Shown piece by piece: positions 61,711 through 64,000 of a DNA stretch of 64,000 nucleotides; within the stretch, counting starts at the first letter, position 1; every line of letters begins with the position of its first letter. Location of the stretch: assembly GCA_965217265.1 (NCBI GenBank), contig CBDCHP010000011.1, positions 434,001 to 498,000 on the forward strand, given 5' to 3'. The notes beneath the pieces are model-generated. The model saw only the letters and a program-made list of their open reading frames with translations. It was not told the DNA's origin and did not search any database. A program made the translations under genes and the position numbers. The stretch is from JAGRGG01 sp965217265 (GTDB lineage: Bacteria; Pseudomonadota; Alphaproteobacteria; Geminicoccales; Geminicoccaceae).

Positions 61711-63373
61711 ATGTACCGCTACGACGAGTTCGACCACCGCTTCGTCGCCGAGCGCGCGGCGCAATTCGCCGATCAGGTTCGGCGGCGGCTGGACGGCACG
61801 CTCGGCGAGGACGAGTTCAAGCCGCTGCGGCTGATGAACGGGCTTTACCTGCAACTGCACGGCTACATGCTGCGCGTCGCCATCCCCTACGGCACGCTAT
61901 CGAGCGTGCAGATGCGGCGGCTCGCCGACATCGCCGAGACCTACGATCGGGGCTACGGCCACTTCACGACGCGGCAGAACATCCAGTTCAACTGGCCGCA
62001 ATTGCAGGACGTGCCCGCGATCCTGGCTGATCTCGCCGAAGTCGAGATGCACGCCATCCAGACTTCCGGCAACTGCATCCGCAACGTCACGACCGATCAG
62101 TGGGCGGGGGCCGCGGCGGACGAGATCCTCGATCCCCGGCCTTACTGCGAGTTGCTGCGGCAGTGGTCGAGCCTGCACCCCGAGTTCAGCTTCCTGCCGC
62201 GCAAGTTCAAGATCGCCGTCACCGGCTCGCCGAACGACCGCGCGGTGTGCCGCGGCCACGACATCGGCTTGCGGATGCACGTCGACGCGAACGGCCGGCC
62301 CGGCTTCGAGGTCATGGTCGGCGGCGGGCTCGGCCGCACGCCGATGCTCGGCAAGACCGTGCGCGACTTCCTGCCGGTCGAGGAATTGCTGGCCTACGTT
62401 ACGGCGATCATGCGCGTCTACAACCGCTTCGGGCGCCGCGACAACAAGTATAAGGCGCGCGTCAAGATCCTCGTCCACGAACTGGGGCTCGACGCCTTCA
62501 AGGCCGAGGTCGAGGCCGAGTACGCCCGAGGCGACCACCACCGCGAGATCGCCATCGCCGCCGACGAGGCGTCGCGCATCGCAGCATATTTCGCGCCGCC
62601 GCGCTTCGAGAACTTGGCCGAGCGCGATCCCGCGCACGACCGCAAGGTGTTCGAGAACAAGGATTTCGGCTTTTGGGTCCGCAACAACGTCGCGGCGCAC
62701 AAGGCCCAAGGCTACGCCATCGTCAACGTCTCGCTCAAGCCGATCGGTGGCATTCCGGGCGACGCCTCGGCCGACCAGATGCGCGCCGTCGCCGACATGG
62801 CGGCGTCCTACAGCTTCGATGAGATCCGCGTCACGCACGAGCAGAACCTCGTCTTGCCGCACGTCCGGCTCGCCGACCTCTACGACCTCTGGTGCCGCCT
62901 GGAGCGGGCCGACCTCGCCACGCCCAATTTGGGCCGCGTCTCCGACATCATCGCCTGTCCCGGCCTCGATTACTGCGCGCTCGCGACCGCGCGCTCGATC
63001 CCGATCGCGCAGGCGATCAGCCGCCGGTTCGACGATTTGGCACGGCAAGACGAGATCGGCGAGCTAAAGGTGAAGATCTCGGGTTGCATCAACGCCTGCG
63101 GCCACCACCACGTCGGCCACATCGGCATCCTCGGCCTGGAGAAGGGCGGCGAGGAGTCCTACCAGATCACGCTCGGCGGCTCCGGCGCCGAGGACGCCTC
63201 GATCGGCAAGGTCGATGGGGCCGGGCTTCACCGCCGACGACGTCCCCGACGCCGTCGAGCGCCTCGTCGGCGCCTACCTCGCCGCCCGGACCGGCAAGGA
63301 GGAGACGTTCCTCGCCTGGACCCGGCGCGTGGGGCCGTCGGCGTTGAAGGAGACGCTCTATGCCGCTGCTTAA
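61711..63373 (+). CDS. cysI: Sulfite reductase hemoprotein (CysI-type), frameshifted near the 3' end
   Basis: The frame from ATG 61711 reads GHFTTRQNIQFNWPQLQDV, then SGNCIRNVTTDQWAGAA, the siroheme/4Fe-4S site CPGLDYCALATARS with KISGCINACGHHHVGHI. Near 63213 the correct reading moves by one base: SIGKV in the first frame continues as MGPGFTADDVPDAVERLV and ETFLAWTRRV in another, ending at TAA 63371-63373. One extra base (GTCGATGGGG) explains it. The corrected protein has 553 residues. Either the gene is recently broken or this is a sequencing error; all catalytic Cys residues lie before the shift. Confidence 0.9.
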
Positions 63374-63869
63374 GAACGACGCGTTTCTCGCCGATCCTTG
63401 GACCACCGTCGCCGACGACGCGCCGCTTTTGGACGGGCCGATGGTCTTGTCGCTCGCGCGGCTCAAGGCAGAAGATCCGCGTGCCTTGGCGGGCCGCGCC
63501 GTCGGCGTTCGCGTCGGGCCGCACGAGCGGGTCGAGGATCTGGAACCGTTCTTGCCCCGCTTGACGCTCGTCGCGCTGGCTTTTCCGGCGATAACCGACG
63601 GCCGCGCCTTCTCCGACGCCGTGATCCTGCGCACGCGCATGGGCTTTGAGGGCGAGTTGCGGGCGGTGGGCAAGCTGCGGGTCGACCTGTTCCAGTTCAT
63701 GCGCCGCTGCGGGTTCGACGCCTACCTGATCGAGGACGACCCGCGCGTCTTGAAGTCCTGGCGGGAGGCGGCGGTCGCGATGGACGTCGCCTACCAGACC
63801 GACGACGCCGCGCCGGGCGGGCCGCTGCCGGTCTGGCTCGCTCGACGGCGACGCGACGAAACCGCCTGA
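63360..63869 (+). CDS. DUF934 family protein
   Basis: The 169-residue protein starts at ATG 63360, overlapping the corrected cysI end by 14 bp. It shows LARLKAEDPRALAGRAVGV and a C-terminal DLFQFMRRCGFDAYLIEDD, characteristic of DUF934 proteins found after cysI. The function is unproven, but the co-occurrence with sulfite reductase suggests a role in assembly or electron supply. Confidence 0.9.
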   Translation: MPLLKNDAFLADPWTTVADDAPLLDGPMVLSLARLKAEDPRALAGRAVGVRVGPHERVEDLEPFLPRLTLVALAFPAITDGRAFSDAVILRTRMGFEGELRAVGKLRVDLFQFMRRCGFDAYLIEDDPRVLKSWREAAVAMDVAYQTDDAAPGGPLPVWLARRRRDETA

Positions 63870-63885
63870 ACCGCAGGTCTAAGCG

Positions 63886-64000
63886 CTAATCTGCTTCGAC
63901 GGTGGCGGGGTTGCAGGCGCCGATGCCTTTACGCAAGTGCGCGGCCAGTTCGCGGGCGAGCGGGGTACCGCCGTCCGGCGGCAGGTGCAAGAAGATCGAG
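63886..64000 (-). CDS. C-terminal end of an unidentified protein (cut by window edge)
   Basis: The minus-strand frame ends at TAG 63886-63888. The visible end reads SIFLHLPPDGGTPLARELAA then HLRKGIGACNPATVEAD. It is convergent with the DUF934 gene. Thirty-eight residues are too few to name the family. Confidence 0.5.
   Translation of the reverse strand, partial: SIFLHLPPDGGTPLARELAAHLRKGIGACNPATVEAD

Overview
The window is a piece of a chromosome from a high-GC (roughly two-thirds G+C by eye) Gram-negative bacterium, most likely an alphaproteobacterium. Evidence for that: the TamA/TamB outer-membrane assembly pair, the nrdR-ribD-ribE-ribB-ribH-nusB-thiL gene order, the cysG-DUF2849-cysI-DUF934 sulfite block, a HisKA_2-type PAS kinase, a TAXI/TRAP transporter, and TGA-rich, tightly overlapping operons. 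No rRNA, tRNA or CRISPR array was seen.

Layout. 1-9.4 kb (minus): the start of an ABC-2 permease, tamB, tamA and an MscS-type channel. 9.4-14 kb: galE, a PPP-type phosphatase, and a two-gene outer-membrane polysaccharide export pair (beta-barrel plus Wza-like lipoprotein). 14-24 kb: AmpG-like permease, TAXI-TRAP transporter with UspA protein, peptide-type ABC binding protein and a CocE-type hydrolase. 24-33 kb: two AT-rich islands around uvrB and an epimerase gene. Each island carries one copy of the same 778-bp IS1-family element. Copy 1 interrupts a membrane-protein gene and copy 2 interrupts an antiphage deoxycytidylate deaminase (avcD-like) that also has a separate frameshift. Each copy has its own 8-bp target duplication, so they inserted independently. 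33-37 kb: acyl-CoA dehydrogenase / PIG-L deacetylase / NodS-like methyltransferase operon, a LysE exporter and a GT2 glycosyltransferase. 37-44 kb: DUF892, serine hydrolase, alpha/beta hydrolase, GGDEF-EAL protein with a degraded EAL half, thioredoxin-like protein, ubiD. 44-50 kb (minus): rpiB-nrdR-ribDEBH-nusB-thiL. 50-57 kb: a large dihaem cytochrome, a decayed TbpB-like surface lipoprotein gene, a double-PAS kinase and an Atm1-type ABC exporter. 57-59.8 kb: small proteins, a DCC thiol protein, a fluoroacetate-dehalogenase-like hydrolase and DUF1127. 60-64 kb: sulfite reduction (cysG, DUF2849, a frameshifted cysI, DUF934) and the end of an unidentified minus-strand gene.

The least-explained structure is a family of about 150-bp imperfect palindromes (full copies near 9.4, 20.2 and 44.3 kb; half or partial copies near 23.9, 29.0, 30.05 and 53.5 kb). 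In six of the seven copies an arm begins at, or within one base of, the stop codon of a gene. Each arm is GC-rich and followed by a T-rich tract, so the elements look like a dispersed repeat that serves as, or spreads as, transcription terminators.
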